Below, piece after piece: positions 48,557 to 59,790 of a stretch of DNA of 64,000 bases. The notes beneath the pieces are model-generated. The model ran no database searches. It saw only the letters and a program-made list of their open reading frames with translations, and was not told the origin of the DNA. The translations under genes and the position numbers were made by a program. The number at the start of each line of letters is the position of its first letter. Position 1 is the first letter of the stretch. Source of the stretch: Voacanga thouarsii (Eukaryota; Streptophyta; Magnoliopsida; Gentianales; Apocynaceae); assembly GCA_026120185.1 (NCBI GenBank), contig JANUWF010001937.1, positions 1,798,001 through 1,862,000 of the forward strand, read 5' to 3'.

Positions 48557-50182
48557 TGAATAGTCAGTGAATACCAAAGATGCAAGGAAAAAAGTCATTA
48601 TTTTTTCTTCTCTGCTAGAGAACTAATAGAGTAAAAGAAAAATAGAGAGAAAAAAAAGTGGCCAGGTATTTTCCTGAGATAATTATTCTGACAGTTAACC
48701 AATTGTTTTAGGTATAAGTCTTCCTGATAACCAAAAAAAAAAAAAAAAACTATGTTTACTCAGAGATATCTTGGATTATCTTTGAGTTTGGAAATTCAAA
48801 ACCCTTAAATAACCACCTAACCATCTGAAGAACCATACCCACTTAACCCTAATCAAGCCAGGATCAAAACATAGACCATCGGTCCATTTTATTGGGCTAA
48901 CCTCAATCAATTAGGCCAGGATTAATTAAAACTCAACAGTAATTAATTAATCAACCCAAAATGCACCAAAACATTTTCACAAGACTTTTTACCTAATTTA
49001 GGTCAGGCCAAATTTAACTACTCAACCTAGACTCAAGCCCTGAATAATTAATTGACTAAATCAACTAGGCCAACAAACAATTCTCTCTTTGGACCTTTTA
49101 TTTTATTCTAACCCAATAAAAGAACTAGGCTAGCTGAATAAAATAAAATCCACTCATGATAAAGACCAATTCCTTAACCCAAATACATCAGTACTTATGT
49201 GCTATCCTAGGGACCAAAAGACGCATCGCCTTGACTACTAAAATGACCAAAATACCCCTACTATACAAATAGTTGTATTTTGCATTCTAAATATTTTCTA
49301 ATATCACCATAAGAAAATATTGACCCCAAGGACAATGTTGCGTTAGCAATGTCTTCGACCTACAATTGTAATACTAAAATACCCCTCTACACATTGTCGT
49401 TCATTTAGAGAAGAACAAGTGTACTGACACCTCTCTAAAAAACATCTACCATCCTCAGACTACTAGTCTAATGATTCACGATTTCTTGGAATGTTTTTGC
49501 TTTCCAAGGGAGCTATCATAAACTAAACATCCAAGTCATGTTTCCTAAGGCCCTGGATATTTAGATTATTCGAACAGTCACAAGGGATGATATAGCGTAG
49601 AAGCTATCTTGTACTAGTCTGTCTTAACTAACTAGTCACATATATTTAACATACAAGTATATTAAGCCTACAATAGAACTTTAACTATAGTATATCAAAA
49701 CATATGCTCCTAGCTTCATCAGACCACTAACTCATGCTCAAGCTGTAGAGTATAAGTTCACGATGTAGCAGTAGTAGTCTAGATTTTAACCTTATAGTAC
49801 TTTTTCAAACTACTACTATAGGTCTAGTTTTATGTATTCGATATATGCTTGTATTATGAAGTGAGAAGACTACTCACTGACTAAACGTAAGTCATTCCCC
49901 ATTTAGAATTCACAATACAATAATCTTACTATGAAAAGATTCTCATTCTCATTTTTCAGTTAAGAATAATAGTTTATGTGTTAAGTAACCCATGGTCCAT
50001 ACCTTACTGTGAAAGACCACCATTCACATGAACCATATACTTAAGCACAACGGGTCTTTTCCAATGAAATTATGTACGAAAGTAATGTAAAAATCACAAA
50101 CAATTCTTGAGAATAAAACTTTTATTAATTATAAACCAAGATTACTTCAGAAACCTAGTCTAAGAAGGCATACATTTTAACA
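48557..50182 (-). repeat. 3' LTR of a Tork/Angela-like copia element
   Basis: On the minus strand it starts TGTTAAAATGTATGCC, directly after a purine-rich tract, and is related throughout most of its length to the solo LTR at 917-2605. The right edge (50182) is firm. The left edge is approximate: 48557 is a TG-type candidate that gives ~1.63 kb against 1.69 kb for the solo copy. Confidence 0.75.
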
Positions 50183-52318
50183 ATCTCCTACTTGCACTTT
50201 AAGACTAAGTAAGTCCATAAGTGTGCACCTCTATGACATCTGATTGTCTTCTAAAGGCTCTCTCAACCAAAGGCTTGGTGAAGGGATCTGCTAAATTATT
50301 CTCCGAGGCAATCTATTCCACCACAATTCCTGTCTCTGGATAAAATCCCGAATTATGTGGTACTTCCTCTCAATGTGCTTCCCCTTCTTGTATTTCCTGG
50401 GCTCTTTGGATTGTGAGACGACGCTAGTGTTGTCATAATACATCACAATCGACTTATCTATCTGTGGCATTACTCCAAGTTCTGAAAGGAACTTTCGGAG
50501 CTAGACTGTTTCTTTGGATGCCTCCGAAGCTGCCACATACTCAGCTTCCATGGTTGAGTCAGTAATGCAATATTAATTAATACTCCTCCATAAAATAGCC
50601 CTTCCAGACAAGGTGAAGATATATCTACTAGTGGATTTTCTCTTATCCTTATCTGCCTGGAATTCTAAGTCTGTGTATCTTGTAGGAATCAAGTCATTAG
50701 CCATGTAAATCAGCATATAATCTCTCGTTCTCTTGAGGTACTTGAGAATATACTTTACAGCTTGTCACTGAACCTCCCCAGGGTTTAACTAATATCTTAA
50801 CAGCATGGAGTATATGAGACTTCCTACAGCTAAAACATAGGGAATTCTACTCATTCTGTCTTTTTCTTCTTGAGACTTTAAACAATCATTTGAAGAAAAA
50901 GATAACCCATATCAGCAAGGGATTAATGCTCCCTTATATGAGTCCATGCTGAACTTAGTCAACATCTTGTCAATGTATGTAGCTTAGGATAATCCTAACA
51001 TTCTCTGTATTCTATTTCTAAGAAGCTTAATTTTGAGAATGTAACTAGCTTTTTCGAAGTCCTTCATACTGAATTGACTAGACAACTAAACTTTAGTAGA
51101 TGACAATGTCCCTACATCATTCCCAATTAGTAAAATGTCATCCACAAATAATATAAGAAAAATCACGTTTATGTCTTCCAGTTTCCTGTACACATAGTTC
51201 ATCCTCGTTTTGAATGAAATAGTAGGACTTTAAAGTCTCATCAAAATTAATATTACGTGCTCTCGATGTCTACTTAAGTCCATAAATAGATTTCTTAAAC
51301 TTACAATCCAAATGTTCCTACCCCTCAGTAATATAGCCTTCCAGTTGGGACAGAAATATGTCTTTGCTATGATGGCCATTGAGAAATGCCTTCTTTACAT
51401 CCATTTGTCATATCTTGTAGTCATAATGACATACAATGGCAAGGAGGATACGAATGAACTTAAGCATCGCTACTAGGGAAAAGGTTTTCTCATAGTCGAT
51501 ACCCTCATTCTGAGTGCACCTTTTGGTCACAAGCCTAGTTTTAAAGGTTTCCACATTTTCATCCACTCCCATCTTCCTCTTGTATACCCACTTAAACCCA
51601 ATGGGTTTTATCCCTTCAGGTAAAGTTATAAGATCCCAAACCTGATTGAAGTACATAGACGTAATCTTGGCTTTCATTACTTCATGCCATAGGTTTGCAT
51701 CGACATCATCAATAGTCTCCTCGTATCTAGTGGGATCTTGTTCCTGATGGTCAAAGACTAGGTGAAAAACCTCTCCAATCAATCTTTCTGAAACCCTTGA
51801 TACCCTCCTGCTATGATGATGCTCCGTTTATACAGGTTCCTGAGGTTGTGTGTTTTCTTGTTCAACAATTGGGTTAGAAGAAGTCGATTAAGAAGATAAC
51901 TTCTCCTGAATTCCAACCTTGTTGAACCTGTAATGGATGTGCTTTGATCATCCTCTAAGTATCTAGCATTAGTACTCACCAGTACTTTTTGCTCCTTAGG
52001 ATGATAAAAGTAACTACCCTTTGTTCCTTTTAGGTGCCCAACAAAATAGTATAATTCTAATCTTGGTCCTAACTTATATCTCTTGATTAGTACATAAGCT
52101 GGATAGCCCATCTCATATAGCCCAGTCCACATCTCATATAGCGTCTTAGGTACCGACTTGGAAGGTACCAAGTTCAAAATATACGTCACTGTTTCTAGGG
52201 AATATTCTCAAAAAGACACTAGAAGAGTAGCATGAGACATTGTGCTTCGAACCATTCCATCAATGTCCTGTTCTTTCTCTCTGCGACTCAGTTCTGTTAG
52301 GGTGTTCCTAGCATTGAC
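50183..52318 (-). pseudogene. Tork/Angela-like copia pol: integrase end, RT, RNase H (broken)
   Basis: Reading the minus strand from the right, integrase has GTP-QN-VAERKNRTLM with its catalytic Glu kept, then MTYILNLVPSKSVPKTLYEM and YFVGHLKGTKGSYFYHPKEQ. RT follows at 51408-51782 (PIGFKWVYKRKM, GIDYEKTFSLVAMLKFIRIL). RNase H is at 50200-50580 (HIERKYHIIRDFIQR). Many stops and frameshifts are present. Upstream integrase, protease, gag and the 5' LTR are absent: the copia homology ends at about 52318, where hAT-like sequence begins. Confidence 0.88.
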
Positions 52319-52497
52319 ACTTGGGCTGGCCCGTACGGTTTCGAGCCGTGCAGGACCGGCCCGTGAGTCGTGTGGGCCAGTCCCACAACTGGGCGGCCCA
52401 GTCCATGTCGGGCCCCGGGCCAGAAGCTATGGGCCCAGCACGACTCAGGCCCTTGGCCCGTGAGGCCCGCGGGCCAGGTGAGTCAGTGACGGGCCTT
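52319..52497. repeat. hAT subterminal GC-rich GGGCC array
   Basis: About 180 bp with a dozen GGGCC, GGCCC or GGCCCG words in otherwise AT-rich DNA. Similar arrays near hAT ends act as transposase-binding regions in the Ac family. The open frames that cross it are compositional artefacts. Confidence 0.7.
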
Positions 52498-52824
52498 AGT
52501 CTCTCATTCTTTATTTTTTTCTCCCATTTAATTCGATTAAAATTTTTTTATATTTAACTATTTTGTAATTTTTTTATTATTACTTTAATAACACGGTTTT
52601 TTAAAATTATAAAAAAGCCACCTTGAAGTGGTGGGGGATTTGGCTTGGACCCCTACTTGTTTTATTAATTAATAAAATAAAGATTACATAAAAGGGGGAC
52701 TTGATGCCTAAACCTCTTAAAAATATTACAATGATCAAATTTTAAAAATAGAATAAATATCCTAAAAATAAAATTAAATACATAATATTCCTTATCCTAA
52801 GTTCCTAATTATTTGAATGCTAAA

Positions 52825-54806
52825 CTAACTATTTGGCTCACCCCATTCATCGTCTAAGTTATCATCAACAATCCACGAATTAGCCGTCCTATCCTCTGCT
52901 GCGAACAAACTAATGCAACACATTAACATCTCCAAAGTATGAGGAGCTAATCGAGATCTTCTTTCATCGATTGTTCGAGCGCTCTTACTGAAAATGCTTT
53001 CCGATGGCACTGTGGAGACAGGTGATGTTAAAAGATCACGCGCCATTATAGATAAAATGGGGTATTGACTTGCATGAACCTTCCACCAACCACAAAGATT
53101 AAAATGTTGATCCTCATTTTCTACCAAGGGTTGCATCTCGTAAATTGCCATCTCGTTGTAAGTGGTAGATGATCTTTTTTTTACGCTTCATGATACCCCA
53201 TGGATTTAATACTGATGAAATCAAAGAGGCAGATTTTCGTGGTGGTTGAAAGTGACTTCTAGATGATGATAAATCTTGCCTACTTAAATTAGGAGAACCA
53301 GAATAAGAAGACTCAAACTCATACAAATTATACATGTCAGATAGACCTTTAGTCGTTTTATCTTTTGTATCTTTTATTATACATTACTTAAGTATTTGAG
53401 ATTCATCAAAATCTCATATTTCATATAAATATTCAATAATATTATGAAATCCAGCCATTTTTACTCGAGGATTCATACACAATGCCATACAATATAAAAT
53501 AGGAATATCTTCATAATATTTTTTATATTTTTTAAACATACTTATCATAAAATAACCATGTTAGGGGATGGTCCATATACTCACCAAAAATATGTGCTAC
53601 CTTAGCAGGTGTTGGAAAACTATGATGAGTAGTGGGATAATAAGATCTCGATAAAAGTTCAGTTTCTTCTTTGAAAGTAAATAAAAATGTTGAAAGCGCA
53701 ATACAATTTTCAAAATGAGTTTCAGTTAGTTGAGGTTGAAAATTGTTACTATTACAAAATTCAATATGTTGGTTTTGAAAAGGTATAACACTTTCAAACA
53801 TATCTAAAGTTGAGTTCCATCTAATTTTGCAATCTAATCTAAATTTTTTAAAAGATACACCTCATTCTCAGCATAAAACCTTAAAATTTTGTTTCTTAGT
53901 TGGGGAAGTTTTAATAAATAAAATAATATTTCTAATTATATTAACAATATCATCAGCATATTTATATCCTTCCTTAACACAAAAATTAAGTATATGACAA
54001 GCACACCTAGTATGAAATAAAATACCATCTAACATAGGATTCATAGTATTTTTCAAAATTGCTATAGCAGAATCATTATTTGTAGCGTTATCTAAAGAAA
54101 TAGAAATAATTTTATTTAAAATCCTATATTCACGATATGTTTAAGTAACCATTCTAGCTATACTACTACCTACATGAGAATATTTAAATAATTTAAAACA
54201 AATAGTTCTTTTTTGTACTAACCAATCATGATCTATCCATTGACATATAATGCACAAATAAGACTCATTTATAATTGCAGTCCAACATCACAAGTAAGGA
54301 CAAATTTTCAATTACTAGAATCAAACATAACAATTAGATACTCTTTTATTTCTTTATATATCTTTATTATATCGTTTTTTTAACATTGTTCTAGGAATCG
54401 TTCTCCTTGCTGGTTGACAATTGTTTTGCATGTATTATTTATAATGTGGATTTTCTACAAAATTGAAAGGTAATTTGGTTTGAAAAATCTTTTTAGCAAA
54501 TCGACTTCTATTTTTTCTATGATCGTATTGAAAATTACCAATAATTTGACCTCATGTAGTATGAATTTGTTGTTGTTTAAGTAGATTTTCTAACCAATCA
54601 TTATGTGACCTTTTCATATGTCTAACTAACATTCCCGTCCCTCCTCCCTTCTTATGTGCATATATCAGTTTACAAATTTTATATGTTACCCTATCATTAT
54701 TATTATCCTTTTCAAAAAGATTCCAAACCATAGATATTTTTGCTTTAGCTATAATATCCACAATTTCAAATTCATCCTGACCTATATTAGATTTATTAGA
54801 ATTCAT
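52825..54806 (-). pseudogene. hAT transposase with BED zinc finger and dimerisation domain (broken)
   Basis: The N-terminal BED finger lies at 54552-54806 (SMVWNLFEKD, VTYKICKLIYAHKKGGGTG, LVRHMKRSH). The first zinc-binding Cys of the usual T-C-K-I-C is Tyr here; the second Cys and the two His remain. The RNase H-like core follows in pieces: RCACHILNFCVKEGYKY near 54000 and the 53532-53801 block. The C-terminal hAT dimerisation domain is at 52825-53151 (WWKVHASQYPILSIMARDLL, VSTVPSESIFSKSART). Stops and frameshifts separate the pieces. It would bind and cut the element ends in the nucleus. Confidence 0.85.
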
Positions 54807-55422
54807 AGTTGGAGTTGGTTGTGATTGTGAAACACTAATGCTAGGCCTACTAGGACCTTCATTTTCATTATCTATTTCATTATTTTATTAAATTCAAGGC
54901 TGGATCTATATTGAAATCAAAATATGCAGATGGTTGTGATAAAGAAAAATGATGATATTGATTTGGATTCATTACTTCTAAAAAAAACAATCAATCAAAA
55001 TTCAAATAAAAGTTCAAAAAAAATAAAATAAAGTATTAACAAATAATGAAATAAGAGAATTGAAAAATATAAATAACAAATTAACTTAAAAATTAAACAA
55101 ACAACTAAAACAAATAAACAATTAAAAATGTTGAAAAAATAAGAATGTTATATTAAGAAATGCTAACTAGTTGATAGCCAAGAACAATGACACTTTGTAG
55201 AGTTTTACTTCTTATATTCACTATTCTGCCACTCAACGATCTTTCAAAATATGAAGCCTTTTTTCAAGAATTGAAAAAGTACATTAAAAAAATAAATTCT
55301 ATTCTAACACTTTTTGTAGACAAAATGAAGAGATTTGATGATTATGAGAGTATGATGAATGAAAATAAGAGAGTTGGAGAGAGTTGGAGAGTGTTTGATA
55401 AGTTTTGGGGTGAATTGGTGGG

Positions 55423-55430
55423 TATTTATA
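55423..55430 (-). promoter_or_regulatory. Possible TATA box of the hAT transposase
   Basis: The minus strand reads TATAAATA, about 620 bp upstream of the transposase start. The distance implies a long leader or an intron. Weak evidence, based on sequence and position only. Confidence 0.3.
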
Positions 55431-55476
55431 ATGTTTTGGGGGTTAAGGGAGAAAATATAGTTGTTATGGTCTAAAT

Positions 55477-55511
<35 letters not shown>

Positions 55512-55584
55512 TAATAGCCATTTTAGGGACCAAAATGAAAAAAAAAAAAAACTTGAGAGTAATTGGTGCAACGACTCTCAAATG

Positions 55585-55612
55585 CGGGCTAGGGATTTTT
55601 ATCCGTAGCCCG
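55585..55612. repeat. Strong GC-rich hairpin near the right end of the hAT element
   Basis: CGGGCTAGGGAT and ATCCGTAGCCCG form a 12-bp stem with one mismatch around a TTTT loop. It lies in the patch taken as the hAT 5' subterminal region. Confidence 0.7.
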
Positions 55613-55640
55613 GGATGTAGGACCGACCCAATGAATAGTA

Positions 55641-57044
55641 TACTTTGATACGATGGACCAACAAATTTCGAACACCATGGCCCACAAAAAAATGATAACA
55701 TGCATGGCCTACTAGAATCTTAATATCATGGCCCACTAATACTTTGAGCCTAATTCTTCCATAATTAAATAAATATTGTAAATATATATTATATATGTCT
55801 TCTTTGCCTTTTTATTTATAATTCTCGTATTTACTAAGTACTTAAGGAGAAGGTATTACAAAATGAAATAGGCACAAAGTATATCAAGTTAACCGTATAG
55901 GAAGCCTTACTCATGCCAAGTTTAACAACAAAATACTAATCACCATCAACTTTGCAACAAAATTTTCATGGTTGGCATTATTACACTTTTTTTTTTAATT
56001 TCTCATCTTACCTGGCGACGGGGATTTAATATTGGCACTGGGAATTTCACACGTCGCTGTCCATTAAGCAATACGTGATTCAGAGAAAGAATATTTTCAC
56101 CGACATATTTTACTTGATCAGGACAAAAAATTTCTTTAGCTGATCACCTTATTCCTTATTCCAGTAGTATGATTGGGATGCTTCAAAAGCAAAAAATACA
56201 GTCTTTTATTTTGTGTGCCCCCCCCCCTCCCTCTCACCCTCTCTTCTTAGAATGCAGTTTGAATGGGTAACAATGTGAAGACTAGATTTCAACTGGTTTG
56301 TAAGGATTTTAGAAATCAAATTGTAATTGTGGTAGTCTAGTAGGGCAACAATTGGGCATTTGGACGGGGTCGCAACTTTGAAAACTAAAAAAATCTGAGC
56401 TCTCTCTGATTTTATGCCTCACACAGGGTTCTTTCCAAAATAATGCACTGTACCCAATCCTCTTTGCAAGGTTTAGAGCTTCAGTGGTAGTTATCATCCC
56501 CACATTCTTAACGCTGATAACTTACTGCAACTTTTTAGCCAATGCCCAAAACACAGAACTATTAAGGTTATGCATGATGGTGTGCACTTCCCCAGCCTCA
56601 CCACATTATACACCCCATCCAAGTTGGCTTTTGGCCATTTACAATGAGGCTTCCACAGTTCCACTATCTTACATTTCTGTTGGAAAACTTAAATTGGGAT
56701 CACTAAAGAAACAAAATAAGATAATATAAAAATAAAATAAAGTACAAAAAAATTACGTACTGCTAACTGAGTCTACATTCCCAGTTACACTTTATGAAAA
56801 CTTTGTTAATAGCCACTGAATAAGATTAGCAATCAACGGCCTTCCACTAGGATCAGTGCCTATTGATTTGACAGCGTAACCATAACCGACTGAATCTTAA
56901 GCTCTAACTCCATTAAAGGATAGCTGAAACTAAAAGAAGTAGAGAAGAATTAAAAGACAGAGCCCTTGAAATTGAAAAAGTATTTGGGGTATCCTCTATT
57001 CAAAGGGAGGAAGAAAAGAGTGTATTTTCGGCATTTGGTAGATA
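55641..57044. other. Unassigned spacer with a possible LINE RNase H fragment
   Basis: On the minus strand at about 56309-56680, the words ELWKPHCKWPKANLDGVYN and TEALNLAKRIG resemble the start and the central helix of the RNase H-like domain (RVT_3) that closes plant LINE polyproteins. Frames are broken and the catalytic residues are not clear. The rest shows nothing recognisable apart from a C13-type run near 56220. Confidence 0.35.
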
Positions 57045-57070
57045 CTTCCTCCGTCCCAAATTAAGTGTTC
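57045..57070. repeat. MLE terminal inverted repeat, left
   Basis: 26 bp, preceded by TA. A second copy of the word TCCCAAATTA lies ~45 bp further in (near 57091). Confidence 0.93.
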
Positions 57071-57321
57071 ACTCTCTAGTCCAATTTTTGTCCCAAATTA
57101 TCTGTCCCTTTAGAAAATCAAGATTTCATTTTTCAAATGTACCCCTATTTAATAGCATCATATTTCCTAAACATATTTAAAATACTACAGTTAAATCTAG
57201 TTTTACGAGTTCTACTATTAATATTCATCTAGTTAATTTCCAAAAAAACATTAATATAGTACAACTTATACCACCTATTTGAATACAGTAGCAATCAAAT
57301 TACAATATTCAATAAAAGGAA

Positions 57322-57648
57322 ATGGAGTTACATGAAAAGTCATTTTGCAGTATTCACTCACAAACAATGAAGGCCAGTTTATGGAGTCATTCAAAGAAAA
57401 TGGATGTTGGAGAAGAGTCAAGCTATTCAGATTTCAACCATTTGGCCAACTCAAATGAAGTGGTTCAAGAAGAAAAGAGAAAAGCTCCTCTACCATTTGA
57501 CTTGAACCTACCTACAGATCTTGGGTTCGATTTGAACAAATTTCCAGAAGAAGATGAAGAAGATGAAGAAGAAGAAACTGGCATTAGAAAAGAATTCTGG
57601 CAAGTGATTAGAATAATGTTAAAAATTTATCTGCCAAAATGGTATTAA
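57322..57648 (+). CDS. Unknown 108-aa ORF with tandem DLN/EAR-like motifs
   Basis: An intact plus-strand frame inside the left arm of the MLE. Residues ~70-85 read APLPFDLNLPTDLGFDLNKF, containing DLNLP, an EAR-type repression motif, followed closely by a second DLN and then an acidic run of Glu/Asp. No other domain is recognisable. The minus-strand MLE ORF at the other end also has a PLPDLN motif and acidic or polar DLN repeats. This piece could therefore be a diverged, inverted N-terminal transposase exon, or an acquired gene fragment. Expression is unknown. Confidence 0.4.
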   Translation: MELHEKSFCSIHSQTMKASLWSHSKKMDVGEESSYSDFNHLANSNEVVQEEKRKAPLPFDLNLPTDLGFDLNKFPEEDEEDEEEETGIRKEFWQVIRIMLKIYLPKWY

Positions 57649-58224
57649 GAGTATCACTGTTTTATTTTAGTATTCTAATGGAAATGTATAGTAGTGGGTA
57701 CAATATGGTGAGGATTTGAGGAAGGAAAATGTATTTTTAAGAGTTTTATCTTAGTTGTGACGTCGACTACTTGTTTTGAAGATTTGTTTTGGATTTGTGA
57801 TGTTGAAAAATGGAGTAACTTTCCATTTTATATTCTATGAGTACAATTTTTACTTTGTTTAATCCATAAGTGAATGGTCCACATACTTTGAATCCTTTCC
57901 AAACGTACTGACAAAATATCATGTCAAAGTTCTTTTGATTGCAAAAAAAGAGTTGGGATCGTACCTAGTGGGTCACTTTTTGCTATGGAGGTTAAAATGC
58001 AAAATTTTGAGAAATGGAAATCCACCAAAAACTTCCTGACTTCCGAGAAGTTAATTTGCTCCTTCTCTCTCTATCTGTTCTCTCACCAGCTCCATTTTCA
58101 CAGCGCCTCTGTGTTTGTCGGCCAGATCCAGGCTCTACCTTTGTTTGGAGCTTGGATCTTGGCTAGCCTTTATAGTGAAGGTCTACTTTTTCTTGAAGAT
58201 CTTGCCTCTATAAATGCTTTGGCT

Positions 58225-58690
58225 TACAAAAAAACCAGTCAAAGAACTTTATCAGAACCTCTGGAAAGCAAACCCAGGCTACCATGGAAGTGACCTTCTC
58301 CACAGATGGACGGAAGTTAGGCCACTATTTGAAGCCAGTGAGGTAGTGTCCCATGATCACCCATGGCCCATTCTCAAGAACATGCATATAGTTTTTCCAT
58401 GAGTAAAAACGAACTAGAAAATAACCCTTCTCAAGGTCAATGATCTCAGATCCCCATTCCAATTTCCACAAATCCTTCACCCATTGCTCCAACATCCTGA
58501 AGCTGACATTTTTCCCCAGGAGTTTTAGGATAAGCACCCTTCTCCGGGGCTTCCACAATTCCCTAGTCTGTAGTTTCATTTGAGGATCAACAACTTGAAA
58601 TAGCTCGTAGGATGTTTGTAATCGAAGGTGGTCACACCTCTTCTGATGTCTGGGGAGATATGACTTAAAAGGTTTGGCTTTTCTTTCCAA
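58225..58690 (-). pseudogene. DUF4283 fragment (LINE ORF1-type) inside the MLE
   Basis: The minus strand gives VLILKLLGKNVSFRMLEQWV, then DLEKGYFLVRFYSWKNYMHV and ENGPWVIMGHYLTG. This is the conserved core of the DUF4283 domain, found at the start of ORF1 in plant LINEs and in related domesticated genes. After a stop the homology continues a little further (NFRPSVEKVTSMVAWVCFPE). No zinc knuckle, endonuclease or RT follows. It is on the same strand as the transposase and adjoins the host-gene fragment. Confidence 0.8.
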
Positions 58691-58729
58691 GATATTTACA
58701 TTCTTTGATCTTTTGCTTTCTTATGCATT

Positions 58730-59282
58730 ACGTTAAGTCCATGATCCTCTTTTTGATGATAGATTCCAGATCTGACCCTTGGCCACCATGAAGTAATTGC
58801 GACTTGAGATTCACTGACTTGTAGGCTGCAGTAAAACATAGGGAATCAGAATTTTGTTGTGGTTAAGTGGAAGAGGAAGCAATTGAGAGTTCTGGAGAGT
58901 ACTGATGTTGAACTTGCCAGTAGGAAAAGAGACCAATGCCAATGTAATCTAGGCATATATGGTTAGAGAGTGAGAGATGATAATATTCTCGAGCTCAAAT
59001 TTGGTCAATCCGTGTAGTCTCAGAGAATTGAGGATATGTTTTGGTGAATTGAATTAATGATTCTTGGAAATAAGGGAGACACTCAGGATCGGTGAACCAG
59101 GTATTTGGGAACAAAGAATATGTACTTGTTGTTGTAAAGCCCTGCCGACAAGTTGTAGATGCGCTTCTGGACTTAGGACTCATATTCATAGGCTCACGAT
59201 CCTCAGCCTCTCCTTTGAGAGGCCTTGTGCAAAAATTATACAGGCATGCTTTCTCGGCTGCCTTGAGGCAAGGAGACTGCAT
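58730..59282 (-). pseudogene. Captured fragment of a molybdenum-cofactor-sulfurase-like (PLP-dependent transferase) gene
   Basis: The minus strand starts MQSPCLKAAEKACL at 59282. It continues through TTCRQGFTTTSTYSLFPNTW, ESLIQFTKTYPQFSETTRID, HICLDYIGIGLFSYWQ and SVNLKSQLLHGGQGSDLES to KKRIMDL near 58730. These blocks match, in order, the N-terminal ~180 residues of plant MOCOS-like proteins of the PLP-dependent transferase superfamily. The PLP-binding lysine region and the rest are absent. Frame is kept throughout, but two stops are present, one at 58995-58997 (TGA where the family has Arg, probably CGA to TGA). Homology then ends and DUF4283 sequence begins. Confidence 0.82.
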
Positions 59283-59790
59283 ACTTTTTGGTATCTTCAC
59301 TCAACTGTTGTAGTGATCTTCTTTCTGCCTCTGACCTTTGGTTTGTTATTCTGCAGTACTTATTTTTCTTTCAATCAACTTGTATGCTTTTACGGGGACA
59401 CTTACTTGTTAAGAAAAGCTGTCAAAGTAATTTCTTTAAAAGAATGATTTGAACAGGTTGTTACAGTCATCCAACACAAAATGATTATACTGAGAAATAG
59501 TTGTATTGGACCTTTTCTTTTAATATTGGACTACTTTTTTCTCTTTCCCCTCTTTTTTCAATTCTTTTGGTCAATTGCTCAAGCACTTTTTGTTAAAGTT
59601 GACTTGACTTTATAGAACATGTAGGGAAAGGAGAATATCTTATGCTTCTTGGATCTAATCTTTCCAGCCCTTAACTGACGGTGGACTTGGTTATGGTGAA
59701 TGGGTCATTGTAGTTCTATACATATATTTGTAGTCCTAAATAACTTACAAAATATCCCATAACATGAAATAATACAATTGTGAAATTACA

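Larger units (their letters stand above)
52319..55640 (-). mobile_element. hAT transposon, Ac/RICESLEEPER type
   Basis: A minus-strand hAT transposase pseudogene (52825-54806) is bracketed on the left by a GC-rich subterminal region full of GGGCC/GGCCC and on the right by a weaker GC patch with GGACCGACCCAATG. The two outermost segments look distantly like inverted copies. I could not define exact TIRs or the 8-bp target duplication, so both ends are approximate. It appears to sit in, or to have replaced, the 5' part of the copia element. Confidence 0.7.

Noticed and set aside
52242..52557. Two overlapping plus-strand frames in GC-rich DNA
   Set aside because: They cross the hAT subterminal GGGCC array, and lack of stops follows from GC content.
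57985..58402. Plus-strand ORFs opposite the DUF4283 fragment
   Set aside because: The rightmost part is the reverse shadow of DUF4283 coding sequence, and the rest lacks any recognised motif.
59064..59447. 127-aa plus-strand ORF
   Set aside because: Lies antisense to the MOCOS-like fragment, whose minus-strand translation is clearly the homologous one.
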